Origin: Pseudanabaena yagii GIHE-NHR1
GTDB lineage: Bacteria > Cyanobacteriota > Cyanobacteriia > Pseudanabaenales > Pseudanabaenaceae
Direction of reading: 5' to 3'
DNA length: 64,000 nt
NCBI RefSeq assembly: GCF_012863495.1
Contig: NZ_JAAVJL010000002.1
Location: 620,271 to 684,270 of the forward strand
The notes below the pieces were generated by a model, which searched no databases, had not been told where the DNA came from, and worked only from the letters and a program-made list of their open reading frames with translations. Positions 48,775 to 57,654 of the stretch are shown in pieces; positions within the stretch are counted from its first letter, which is position 1; the number at the start of each line of letters is the position of its first letter. The translations under genes were made by a program, and so were the position numbers.

Positions 48775-48873
48775 TTTTTCTCCTCCTGTTTCCTCTAGTT
48801 CTTATTTGAATTTACTATAAATCTAAAGTAATCTAGGAGACATAAACCCAAAAGTATTAATCACTGCAAATTT

Positions 48874-51552
48874 TTATAGCCAATTACCAACTAATACAAA
48901 TGGTGCCCAGTAAAAGGGATGAGTAAATTGTGGGTTCTTGAGAAGATGGAGTTGCGCTTTGCGTAAAGCATCAGCTTTTGTTGTTCCAATCACTGCGAGT
49001 TCTTGATAGAAATTCTCCATAAATGTGGCGGTGGCACTATCCTCAACTGACCATAAACTGGCGATCGTACTCCTTGCTCCCGATCGCACTGCTATACCTG
49101 CTAGTCCTAAGGTAGCGCGATTATCACCTTTGGCGGTTTTACAGGCACTGAGCACCAATAGCTCAATGGGAATGCGTTGATCTTGATCCCTAGTTTGCAG
49201 TAATTCTCCTAATTGTTTGACTCCCAGACGATTATTCCAAGTCAAAATAAAGGTTTTTTCAGCATTAGAACTAAATTCACCATGAGTTGCCAAATGTACT
49301 ACCCTAAAGGGAATTTTACTAATTTGTTTTTTGATCGATTCGCTGATAAAGGTTTCATTAAGTAATGGTGTTGGAGTTGATACCATTGCAGCAATTTTCT
49401 GGATTTCTCTTTCGACATTAGGTAATGCTCGAAAGTTTTGAGTTTCCTTGCTTAAGCCACCGATAAATACTTCTAACTGTTGACGTTTGAGGGGACGTGG
49501 ATCGAGAAGTTGCAACCCAGGAGTGAGCGCGAGATTGTATTTCTCCATTAAATATTGCTTCCCATCATAGAGAACTGCCATGGGTAAGTTCCGTAGAGAA
49601 CCATCAAGCACAAATACTAAAGTTTGGATCTTATTAGTGTTGAAGGTATCGGCAATTTCTTTGCCAATTAGGAGGTTGTAGACTTTTTCTGAGCTTGTTT
49701 GAATATCTGTCTCAAGGGATGTTCGTCTGAGCGATCGCCATAGTTCACTCAAAAGCTGGTCGAGTTGATCTTGTGAAATTTGACTGGTATGGTGAAAAAG
49801 AGAACGATTTGGCAGAGAAACAATTACTTCTAATCTGTCAGGCAAAACAATGGGGTAGATTACCGCAGCTTGGGGATCGACCTCATCAACTTGGGTGGCT
49901 CGACCCGTAAGGCAAGCTTCTTTAAAAAAGTTATCTAGTTCTGCTAGTTGCAGAGATTCGATCGCTTTACGGGCGGCGATAAGATTGTCTTGGCTGATAG
50001 TTTTGCCCTGTTCATGACGCATCAGCAATCCTACAAGCTCACGGTAGACAGGTTCAACACTATCGCGAAAGGAAAACTGGATATCGGTATTACTCGAAAC
50101 AAGGTCACCACGAATAGAAGTGAGAGTATGCACAGCTTCGTTATAGGCAGCGATCGCTTGGGAATATTTACCTTGCGCTTTCAGGATTCGTCCCAGTTGC
50201 CACTGCCAACGATAGGCGATATCAGCAGCATTATGGGTTTGAGCAAGCATCAGTGCCTTTTCGGTTAACTCCTGTGCTTCTAGCAATTGTTGCGACTGCT
50301 CGTAGAGTTCGCCGAGGTAGCCGATCGCATAGGATTCGGCTCTCGGATCGCCCATTGCTTGCGCCTGTTGGGCAGCCTTGGCGAGTAATTGAGCCGCAAC
50401 TTGGCGATCGCTCAGCGTTAGTTTGATTAAACTCTGGGCAAAATTCACGCTTGCATATACTGCGGCGCGGCTAGGGGGAAGATCGGGTAATTGAGCTTGG
50501 ATCTTTGTTAATAGGCTTTTGGCTGACTCAACTTTTTTTAAGTCAATTTCCAGACGCAATTGGTTGAGTTGGGCTTTTACTTTGGTAATCGGACGAGTTG
50601 CGATTTGAGTGGCTTGTTGGTAATAGGCGATCGCCTCAATACTTTTTTGCTTACGGTAAGTGATATCTCCTGCACTAGCGGCTTGTTGCTGGCTAGAGGC
50701 AATATTACCTAAGCTAAGCAGGATTTCGGCGATCGTGGGGACATCATTGAGTTGTTGAGCGATCGCCAGACTATCTTTCAGGATCGCAGTGGCTTCAATG
50801 AAATCTCCATTGAGTCGGAGCGTATCACCAAGATTGAGCAGACTCGAAAGTTTTAGGGCGGAGTTGGGAAGCTCTTTTAGTAACGATTGCACCTGTTGAA
50901 GTGTAGCCTTGGCTTTGGGATAGAGCCCAAGCGATCGCATAGCCTGACTTTGATTGATTTTGCTGCGTGTGACTCCATCTTTATCTCCCGCCTGTTCATA
51001 AATTTGTTCTGCCTTTTGCCAAGTGGTTAAAGCTTCTTGAGATTGCCCCTGAGCAATTTGGAGACTGCCTTGGATGTTGAGCGCTTGGGCAAGTAATTTA
51101 GGCTGTTGGGGATGCGATCGTAAAATTTCTAAACTCTGCAAAATTAATTGCTCTGATTCTTGCCAATGACCGAGTTGTTGATGGGCTAGCGCAAGATTTT
51201 GAGCAACAACGGCTTGATTGAGGCGATCGCCTTGTTTTGCATAAATATCTGCCGCTTGTTGCCAAGAGGCGATCGCTTGGGCATATTGCCCTGCTTGGTA
51301 ATATTGTCTGCCGAGCTGAACGAAATCTACAGGGTTATTCGGAATCGATTGATGAAGTTCTGGAGCCGTGGAATTAGTGAAACCTCTTACCGAACTTGCG
51401 ATACTAGGTTGCGAGTTCATTCCTAAGCATAGGGTGATGAAAGTTGTACAGATGCCAATCCCAATATAGCGTAGTGATTTACTACTTTTGAATTTGAAAT
51501 TAAACAGAGCATCCCAAGACAGCATAGAGTTTTTCAGGGTGAGGATTAGCAT
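48874..51552 (-). CDS. TPR-repeat CHAT-domain protein
   Basis: The 892-residue protein starts with a hydrophobic segment (about residues 27-53, ending QPSIA) that suggests export or anchoring. About ten TPR-like helical pairs follow (70-480). The C-terminal 300 residues are a CHAT domain, a caspase-like protease: the His is in VVHLATHGEFSS and the Cys in LVLSACKTAKGD, followed by ARSTIASLWSVEDSATATFM. The gene starts six bases after the tpsA stop codon, so it is translated with it. A role in processing or control of the TpsA protein is inferred from this context. Confidence 0.87.
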   Translation of the reverse strand: MLILTLKNSMLSWDALFNFKFKSSKSLRYIGIGICTTFITLCLGMNSQPSIASSVRGFTNSTAPELHQSIPNNPVDFVQLGRQYYQAGQYAQAIASWQQAADIYAKQGDRLNQAVVAQNLALAHQQLGHWQESEQLILQSLEILRSHPQQPKLLAQALNIQGSLQIAQGQSQEALTTWQKAEQIYEQAGDKDGVTRSKINQSQAMRSLGLYPKAKATLQQVQSLLKELPNSALKLSSLLNLGDTLRLNGDFIEATAILKDSLAIAQQLNDVPTIAEILLSLGNIASSQQQAASAGDITYRKQKSIEAIAYYQQATQIATRPITKVKAQLNQLRLEIDLKKVESAKSLLTKIQAQLPDLPPSRAAVYASVNFAQSLIKLTLSDRQVAAQLLAKAAQQAQAMGDPRAESYAIGYLGELYEQSQQLLEAQELTEKALMLAQTHNAADIAYRWQWQLGRILKAQGKYSQAIAAYNEAVHTLTSIRGDLVSSNTDIQFSFRDSVEPVYRELVGLLMRHEQGKTISQDNLIAARKAIESLQLAELDNFFKEACLTGRATQVDEVDPQAAVIYPIVLPDRLEVIVSLPNRSLFHHTSQISQDQLDQLLSELWRSLRRTSLETDIQTSSEKVYNLLIGKEIADTFNTNKIQTLVFVLDGSLRNLPMAVLYDGKQYLMEKYNLALTPGLQLLDPRPLKRQQLEVFIGGLSKETQNFRALPNVEREIQKIAAMVSTPTPLLNETFISESIKKQISKIPFRVVHLATHGEFSSNAEKTFILTWNNRLGVKQLGELLQTRDQDQRIPIELLVLSACKTAKGDNRATLGLAGIAVRSGARSTIASLWSVEDSATATFMENFYQELAVIGTTKADALRKAQLHLLKNPQFTHPFYWAPFVLVGNWL

Positions 51553-51558
51553 TTGCCT

Positions 51559-54500
51559 TTATTTTGCACAGGAAAGCTCTGGTATTGCGGGACTGAGAGG
51601 ACGAGCTTCAGACATTAAGCGGAGGATGCCGCGACTATCCCTAGCGATCGCATTTGCCTCCACAATCACTTTAGGAACTACTTGATTTACTTCCTGTCTT
51701 GATTCTGACTTTGCTTCTAATCCTAAATTTTGATTATTACTTGGATTATTGCTACTCGGTACTAATTCAGATAATTCTACTAAAGGTTGTGTACTGGAAA
51801 GCTCATCACTGGGACTCTTGGGCAAACCTCCTCGCCCCAAAATGGTGAAACTACTATCTCGACTAGATAACTTCCCCCCGACTCCACAACTTTGGCTAAT
51901 TTGCCTTGATGGATCGCTAAGATTGACTGGCAAAGTGGTCAGACCTCGACTAGGATCGAGGGATGGAGTCGAAACAACCACAGTGCCCTGTAAGCCAAAT
52001 TGGGAACTAGCGGTAATATCGCTAAAGGAAGTCAGTTGAGGATGGAACTCAAGCCCATAAATGGCATTGGTATTGATGTTGATATTGCCACCATTACCAG
52101 TAAATGCATTGGCAAAGATATTACTATTTTCTCCCTTAACCCCAACAATAAATCCCGCTTTAATATTGATGTTGCCCCCATTGCCCCCTGCATTTGCTGT
52201 CCCTGCGGTGGTAGTAATATTGCTGGCATAACGCAAAAGTAGTATGGCTGGAACATTTAAGTTGATATTACCTCCATTTGTATTAGCGGTTGAAGCAGTA
52301 ATAGACGAACCATTGAGAAGCGAAAGATAATTTGCCAAGATGCTAATATTGCCACCAATTCCAGAACCGAGACTACCGACAGCAATTGTTGCTCCATCTT
52401 GAAGAATCACAGACTGCGGATCGATGCTGATATTACCGCCATTCCCGTTAGAACCTTTGGTTGTATTCGCAAATAAGCCAGTACCCGCAGTAAAAAGAAT
52501 AGAATTACCAGCTTTCAGATTGATATTGCCAGCTTTCCCATCACTACTAGTTTGAGCCGTAATCTGACTATTATTTTTGAAGGTGATATCCTGTCCTGCG
52601 TTAACATCGATATTACCTGCATTGCCTTTGCTGCTGGTGTTACTGAAGATTTGGCTATTGTTCTGGAAAATGATTGATTGAGGACTAGTAATCAAAATAT
52701 TTCCCGCAGGATCAATCCCTTGAGTGGTACTCAAGATCAGCGTGTTGTCAAATAGTAAATTCTTTGCTCCTGTAACTGTGACATCTCCCGATCGCCCTGA
52801 TTGACCTGTACCAAAAATTGTGGTGATGAAGGTATTCGGATCGTTAATATCATAGGCGCGTTTAGGGAAGTTAACAGTTTTACTAGTAATGATCTGAAGA
52901 CTAGCGATCGCCAAATCATCTACGCCCTTAATATTTACTGCTCCTGCTTGCCCAAAGGCTGATGAAGTAAACAGATCGAGGTTACTAATTTGATTTTTGG
53001 CAGTTAAGTTAATGTCACCACCATTACCGCTACTCGCACCTAGCTTAGAAATGGAGAAGGATAATATATAACTGGTTAAGTCACTGATGATATTGCCATT
53101 GGGAGTAGATATTGATACTGAGCCGCCATTCTGGGAACCTGCTAAAGGAGCCAATGAGTAAGCGGACAAAGTCGAATTGCTGAGGTAAATATTGCCAGAT
53201 CTAGAATATAGAGAAATTGCCCCCCCATTCCGAGCATTTGCAGACTTTGCAAAGGAGTAGGAGTACAGAGTCAAATCATTCAGTGTAATATCTCCAGAAG
53301 TAGTAGCTAAGGAAATTTTGCCTCCATCACCAGCATATTCTGATTTTGAAAATGCATAGGAAGCAGTGGAGGAGTTTAATGGGGCTTTAGATAGTGAAAT
53401 ATTGCCAGAATTGGAAGCTAAGAAAAAATCACCGCCATTACCAGAGGACTTAGAGCCTGAGTAAGTACCTGTGTCTAAATAAGTACCAGTATCTCCGAAG
53501 TAGCTTCTAGCATCTTGAATAGTGATATTTCCAGAATAGGTGGCAAAAGAAACCAAACCTCCATTGCCTGAAGAACCTAATGCTAAAGATACTGAGGGGG
53601 TTTTCCAGAGTGGGCGCGTAACCGTAATATTGCCTGAATAGGAAGTTAGAGAAATATCTCCTGCATTTGCCGAGTTGCCAGAGGAAGCAAATGAGGAAGC
53701 TTCTAAATATATATTATCGAGGATTATATTGCCTGAATAGGAAGAGAAGGAAATCTTGCCGCTATTGCTTGTATTTCCCAAAGGGGTAAAAGAGTCAGTG
53801 TATAAATTAGCCCCCGACGTAATCTTGCCAGAGTAAGTGGAAATTGCGATCGAGCCACCTTTACCTGCATTGCCCAAAGCTGGCTCTGCATATGCTATTA
53901 AATCCGAATTCAGGATAATATCATCGCGTCCATAGATGTGAATATTGCCAGCATTCGCCCCAACAATACTTGTACCAGTATCAATTACCTGCGTTGAGAT
54001 TATCCCTTGTGCAGTATTAGGAGAGAATTGATTGGTTAATAGAACTAATCCATTGGGCTGATCAATACGAATATTCCCATTCACAGTGATATTGGCATTA
54101 GTAGAAGGATTACTATAGGTAGGACTAGGATTAACAGTACCTAAACCTAGGGGGCTATTTGGCAAACCTCCCAACTGCGACCAATCCACCCCCGATCGCA
54201 CATCTAAAGTTGCTTGTTGGCTACCATCAATGGTAATTGGAATTTTGATCGGGATAACATCCCTTACTGTCCCATCGCTATTTTTAAGAGCTTGATAGTC
54301 AGTTAAGGAGAATGTGGCTAGATCGGCATAGCTTTTTGTGGCATTAAATAGGTTGGTATTACTAGGATTGATTGTCGTGCTTGTGCTTCCTGTCCCCGTG
54401 ATCGTCACATTGCCGAGAGTCACGCTTCCCCCTGCCAAGATATGTAATGATGCGCCCGTATAGTTACCTAAAGTCACATTCCCACTTGCTAGGATGACGG

Positions 54501-55395
54501 GATCGTTGGGACTGATTAAGTTACCAAGAGTGCGATCTAACTTCTCAATTTTTAAGTTTCTCCCAGTATAGAAATGGGCATCACCAATAATCGGATTTGC
54601 CGATCGCAGGATCATATTGCTACCTGACCAAAAACCACTGCGAGCATGGTTGAGGGTAAAAATATCGACTAATTGATTGCCCTGTATCCTCAGAGATCTA
54701 CCCGCAACTGCCCAAAAAGGATTGTTCGTGCGATCGCGAATTTGGACTGTATCTTGCGCTTTTAAAATTAAGTCTCGTCCTGCTTGCAATTGCCCCTGTA
54801 AATTCAGCTTGTCAGCATTGAGGATTAAATCTTGTCCCGTTGAGAGATTGCCCTGATTGGTAATCGTAGCTCCCACATTACTCCTGCCATACTGTAATCC
54901 GGGAGTAATGCTTGTTGTTAGTAAAGGTGGTGCTTGGGGATGGGTAGCACTAAATTCACTACCATCAGTTAACTTGAGATTGCTAGCAGTACTGCTCACA
55001 AAAGTACCACCAATATCTAATTTTGCCTTTGTCCCAAATGTAATTCCGTGGGGATTGAGAAGAAATAAATTCGCATTGCCATTTGCTTTAATCAGCCCAT
55101 CAATACTAGAAGCGGAGTTCCCCGTTACTCGCGTCACAATATTTTGGATATTAGAAGCATTATTAAAATAAGCGGTATTATTAATCGGAACTGAGAAGTC
55201 TTGAAAACTATGATAGAGGTTTACGCCTCTGGCTGTCCCGCCAGTAATTGTATGTGTTAATCCACTTTTAGTTACTACTGAGTTGATTGGTAGAGTTTGA
55301 TCGGGAATAATCTGAGCATTAGCAGAAAATATTGCGGCGTTCCACCCTATAAAGGCGATCCCAGAAATACAGATATTGCGAAGAGTGAGTTGCAT
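51559..55395 (-). CDS. TpsA-type filamentous haemagglutinin exoprotein
   Basis: The 1278-residue protein has a signal peptide (about residues 1-27) and the TPS domain (about 30-170), including NLYHSFQDFSV and LFLLNPHGITFG, the recognition motif for TpsB transporters. A long beta-helix of repeated short strands follows (SGNITV, SGNIS, GGNINI repeats). Near the end is the cyanobacterial TpsA mark SQSCGVGG with ILGRGGLP. Such proteins are exported across the outer membrane and act as adhesins or toxin carriers; no toxic C-terminal domain is evident. The divergent gene at 55891 encodes the partner. Confidence 0.88.
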   Translation of the reverse strand: MQLTLRNICISGIAFIGWNAAIFSANAQIIPDQTLPINSVVTKSGLTHTITGGTARGVNLYHSFQDFSVPINNTAYFNNASNIQNIVTRVTGNSASSIDGLIKANGNANLFLLNPHGITFGTKAKLDIGGTFVSSTASNLKLTDGSEFSATHPQAPPLLTTSITPGLQYGRSNVGATITNQGNLSTGQDLILNADKLNLQGQLQAGRDLILKAQDTVQIRDRTNNPFWAVAGRSLRIQGNQLVDIFTLNHARSGFWSGSNMILRSANPIIGDAHFYTGRNLKIEKLDRTLGNLISPNDPVILASGNVTLGNYTGASLHILAGGSVTLGNVTITGTGSTSTTINPSNTNLFNATKSYADLATFSLTDYQALKNSDGTVRDVIPIKIPITIDGSQQATLDVRSGVDWSQLGGLPNSPLGLGTVNPSPTYSNPSTNANITVNGNIRIDQPNGLVLLTNQFSPNTAQGIISTQVIDTGTSIVGANAGNIHIYGRDDIILNSDLIAYAEPALGNAGKGGSIAISTYSGKITSGANLYTDSFTPLGNTSNSGKISFSSYSGNIILDNIYLEASSFASSGNSANAGDISLTSYSGNITVTRPLWKTPSVSLALGSSGNGGLVSFATYSGNITIQDARSYFGDTGTYLDTGTYSGSKSSGNGGDFFLASNSGNISLSKAPLNSSTASYAFSKSEYAGDGGKISLATTSGDITLNDLTLYSYSFAKSANARNGGAISLYSRSGNIYLSNSTLSAYSLAPLAGSQNGGSVSISTPNGNIISDLTSYILSFSISKLGASSGNGGDINLTAKNQISNLDLFTSSAFGQAGAVNIKGVDDLAIASLQIITSKTVNFPKRAYDINDPNTFITTIFGTGQSGRSGDVTVTGAKNLLFDNTLILSTTQGIDPAGNILITSPQSIIFQNNSQIFSNTSSKGNAGNIDVNAGQDITFKNNSQITAQTSSDGKAGNINLKAGNSILFTAGTGLFANTTKGSNGNGGNISIDPQSVILQDGATIAVGSLGSGIGGNISILANYLSLLNGSSITASTANTNGGNINLNVPAILLLRYASNITTTAGTANAGGNGGNINIKAGFIVGVKGENSNIFANAFTGNGGNININTNAIYGLEFHPQLTSFSDITASSQFGLQGTVVVSTPSLDPSRGLTTLPVNLSDPSRQISQSCGVGGKLSSRDSSFTILGRGGLPKSPSDELSSTQPLVELSELVPSSNNPSNNQNLGLEAKSESRQEVNQVVPKVIVEANAIARDSRGILRLMSEARPLSPAIPELSCAK

Positions 55396-55890
55396 AACTT
55401 CAATCCATCTTAGTAGCTATTTAAGAAATCCAAGGCGGACATCCAAGAGTTATAAACAATGCTGAATATAGCGCTTTACAAGCAAGCGAGGTAAATAGGT
55501 TTGTTTCCCCGCCTTCGAACCTGTACTTCACTAGGTTGGTAAACGCTATATATGAGTTTTTAAATATTAGTTTTTGATATATTTCTCGACCCTATAGTAA
55601 TAATTTTGTAATCAGTAGCTGGGCATAATTAAAAAACAGAGTCAAAAGCTGTAGCGCACGCTGCGCGTGCGCTACAGCTTTTTGGGTTTTATATTTAATT
55701 GCGCCTAGCTACTTCAAATAAGTGGTGAGATTTTTAATAGCAATATTTTAGCAAAACATCACATTAAGTTCAATCTAGTTCAATCTAAGAGGATTATAAA
55801 ACTGCTTTATCCAAAAGTAAGAATAAGTAATAAAATACAACCCTATTCGCCCTATTTATAGTTTTTTGACGAAAGCGGGGAGTGATTATC
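55396..55890. promoter_or_regulatory. Divergent tpsA/tpsB intergenic region
   Basis: About 495 bp without a gene. It holds a long imperfect inverted repeat (TATAGCGCTTTAC near 55468 against GTAAACGCTATA near 55552), a modular palindromic element at 55614, and probably both divergent promoters, none with a clear consensus. Confidence 0.4.
55614..55713. repeat. Modular palindromic element (AGTAGCTGGGCAT ends)
   Basis: Ends AGTAGCTGGGCATAATTAAA and the complement of AAGTAGCTAGGCGCAATTAA enclose AAAGCTGTAGCGCACG/CGTGCGCTACAGCTTT. The ends match 21408; the core partly shares GTGCGC with it. Confidence 0.8.
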
Positions 55891-57645
55891 GTGAAAGTGG
55901 TTTATAGGTGCGTTTCTAAAGTACAAGAGGCAGGAATATATCTGTTTTTCTTGGCGATCGCTGTGAATTTCTATGCCCAAGCGATCGCAACTCAAGCCGC
56001 GCCACTTCCTCCTAAATCAGTCATTCCTAACGATCTTGCGCCCAAAATCACACCAAAAGCACCTACAGAACCTACTAAGCTCCCACCTCCCGAACGCCTA
56101 TTACCTCCTCAAAAAGCACCAACTTCGCCATCTCCCCCATCTCCTCTCCATAACAATTCAGAATTAGTCATTGTTAAAAAATTTGAGGTGATTGGCAGTA
56201 GTGTTTTTAGCGATCGCGAGCTGCTAGAAATTACTAAACCCTATCTGAATCATCCAATTTCGATTGTTGAATTATTACAAATTAGAACCAAGATTACGGA
56301 ACTTTATTTAGATCGGGGTTACATTACCTCTGGCGCATATTTACCAGAGCAGGATTTACAGAAGGGAATTGTCAAAATCCAAGTTGTTGAAGGGGGACTT
56401 GCGGAAATTAAAGTCACGGGATTGACCAGACTGAATGAAGACTACATCAAATCTCGCCTCGCGATCGCTACTGGGAAGCCCCTAAATCGCAATCGTCTCC
56501 TCGAAGCCTTGCAACTACTCCAAATCAATCCGCTCATTGAGAATATATCGGCTAATTTATCACCAAGTCTCCAAGCGGGGTTAAATGACTTAGAAGTTAA
56601 GGTGACAGAGGCTCCCACCTTTAGTCTACCGATTACCTTTGATAACAGTCGTACCCCAAGTGTTGGTTCTGAGCGTCGTCAAATCCAACTTAACGAAGCT
56701 AATTTAACAGGACTAGGCGATCGCTTGAGTCTCTCCTATAGCAATACCAATGGCAGCAATGCTTTTGATGTGAGTTATACCATCCCCTTCAATCCCTATA
56801 ATGGCACGATTGGCTTAAGCTTTGGGACTTCATCGAGTAATGTCATCGAACCTCCTTTTAACATTCTCGATATTACCTCTAACTCCCGCAATTACGAACT
56901 AACATTACGCCAGCCTGTCTTCCAAAATACTGTCCAAGATCTTGCCCTCGGTTTGTCCTTGAGTCATCGCCAAAGCTCAGCATCCTTACTAAGTGGTCTG
57001 ATTCCTTTTCCTTCCCTTGGTGCTGATGCGGATGGTCAAACGAGGGTGACAGTGCTGCGCTTTTTTCAAGAATATGTCCAACGCAGTGCGGAAGAGGTAT
57101 TTGCGGCGCGATCGCAAATTAGCTTAGGGCTTAATGCTTTTGGCTCAACTATTAACTTAACTGCTCCAGATAGTCAGTTTGTATCTTGGCGAGGACAGAC
57201 ACAATATGTAAGACTATTAGCGCCTGAAACTTTGTTACTATTGCGAACCGATCTCCAACTTAGCGATCGCCCATTGTTATCGCAAGAACAAATTAGTTTT
57301 GGTGGACAAGATAACCTGAGAGGATATCGCCAAGATGCTTTACTTAGTGATAATGGTTTATTACTATCTGCTGAAATGCGGATTCCTGTACTACGAATAC
57401 CTGAAATTAGTGGACTTCTTCAAGTGGTTCCCTTCTGGGATTTTGGGACAGTCTGGAATCATCAAGCAGAAACAAACCCTGATCCGAGTACCCTTGCTTC
57501 ATTAGGTATGGGATTGCGCTTTCAAATGAGCGATCGCTTGACCATCCGCCTTGATCTCGGCATTCCCTTGAGCCGCATTTTTGCCGAGAAAAAGACTTTG
57601 CAGGAAAATGGGATTTATTTCTCAATATTGACCAATCCATTTTAA
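55891..57645 (+). CDS. TpsB-type outer-membrane transporter (ShlB/FhaC/HecB family)
   Basis: I use the GTG at 55891, eight bases after GGGGAG. The protein has a signal peptide and a Pro-rich linker (PPLPPKSVIP to SPPSPLHN), a POTRA-like region with FEVIGSSVFSDRELLEITKP and the second repeat AEIKVTGLTRLNEDYIKSRL, then a 16-strand barrel ending FSILTNPF. It contains the barrel motif NLRGYRQDALL, as in the conserved VRGY/F(R) motif of the family. It exports the divergently encoded TpsA. The CHASE2 kinase gene follows nine bases later, so the two are co-transcribed. Confidence 0.88.
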   Translation: MKVVYRCVSKVQEAGIYLFFLAIAVNFYAQAIATQAAPLPPKSVIPNDLAPKITPKAPTEPTKLPPPERLLPPQKAPTSPSPPSPLHNNSELVIVKKFEVIGSSVFSDRELLEITKPYLNHPISIVELLQIRTKITELYLDRGYITSGAYLPEQDLQKGIVKIQVVEGGLAEIKVTGLTRLNEDYIKSRLAIATGKPLNRNRLLEALQLLQINPLIENISANLSPSLQAGLNDLEVKVTEAPTFSLPITFDNSRTPSVGSERRQIQLNEANLTGLGDRLSLSYSNTNGSNAFDVSYTIPFNPYNGTIGLSFGTSSSNVIEPPFNILDITSNSRNYELTLRQPVFQNTVQDLALGLSLSHRQSSASLLSGLIPFPSLGADADGQTRVTVLRFFQEYVQRSAEEVFAARSQISLGLNAFGSTINLTAPDSQFVSWRGQTQYVRLLAPETLLLLRTDLQLSDRPLLSQEQISFGGQDNLRGYRQDALLSDNGLLLSAEMRIPVLRIPEISGLLQVVPFWDFGTVWNHQAETNPDPSTLASLGMGLRFQMSDRLTIRLDLGIPLSRIFAEKKTLQENGIYFSILTNPF

Positions 57646-57654
57646 GATTTATTC

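Larger units (their letters stand above)
47912..48815. mobile_element. IS630-family insertion sequence, complete
   Basis: The ends GTAAATTCAAATAAGAACTA and complement are near-perfect inverted repeats of about 26 bp, with TA at both outer junctions (47910-47911 and 48816-48817), as in the TA-specific IS630/Tc1 family. It carries two overlapping transposase frames (48412-48774 and 47946-48419). The unit is 904 bp. Confidence 0.88.

Noticed and set aside
51749..55171. Several plus-strand frames inside tpsA
   Set aside because: They are opposite-strand shadows of the repetitive beta-helix coding sequence.
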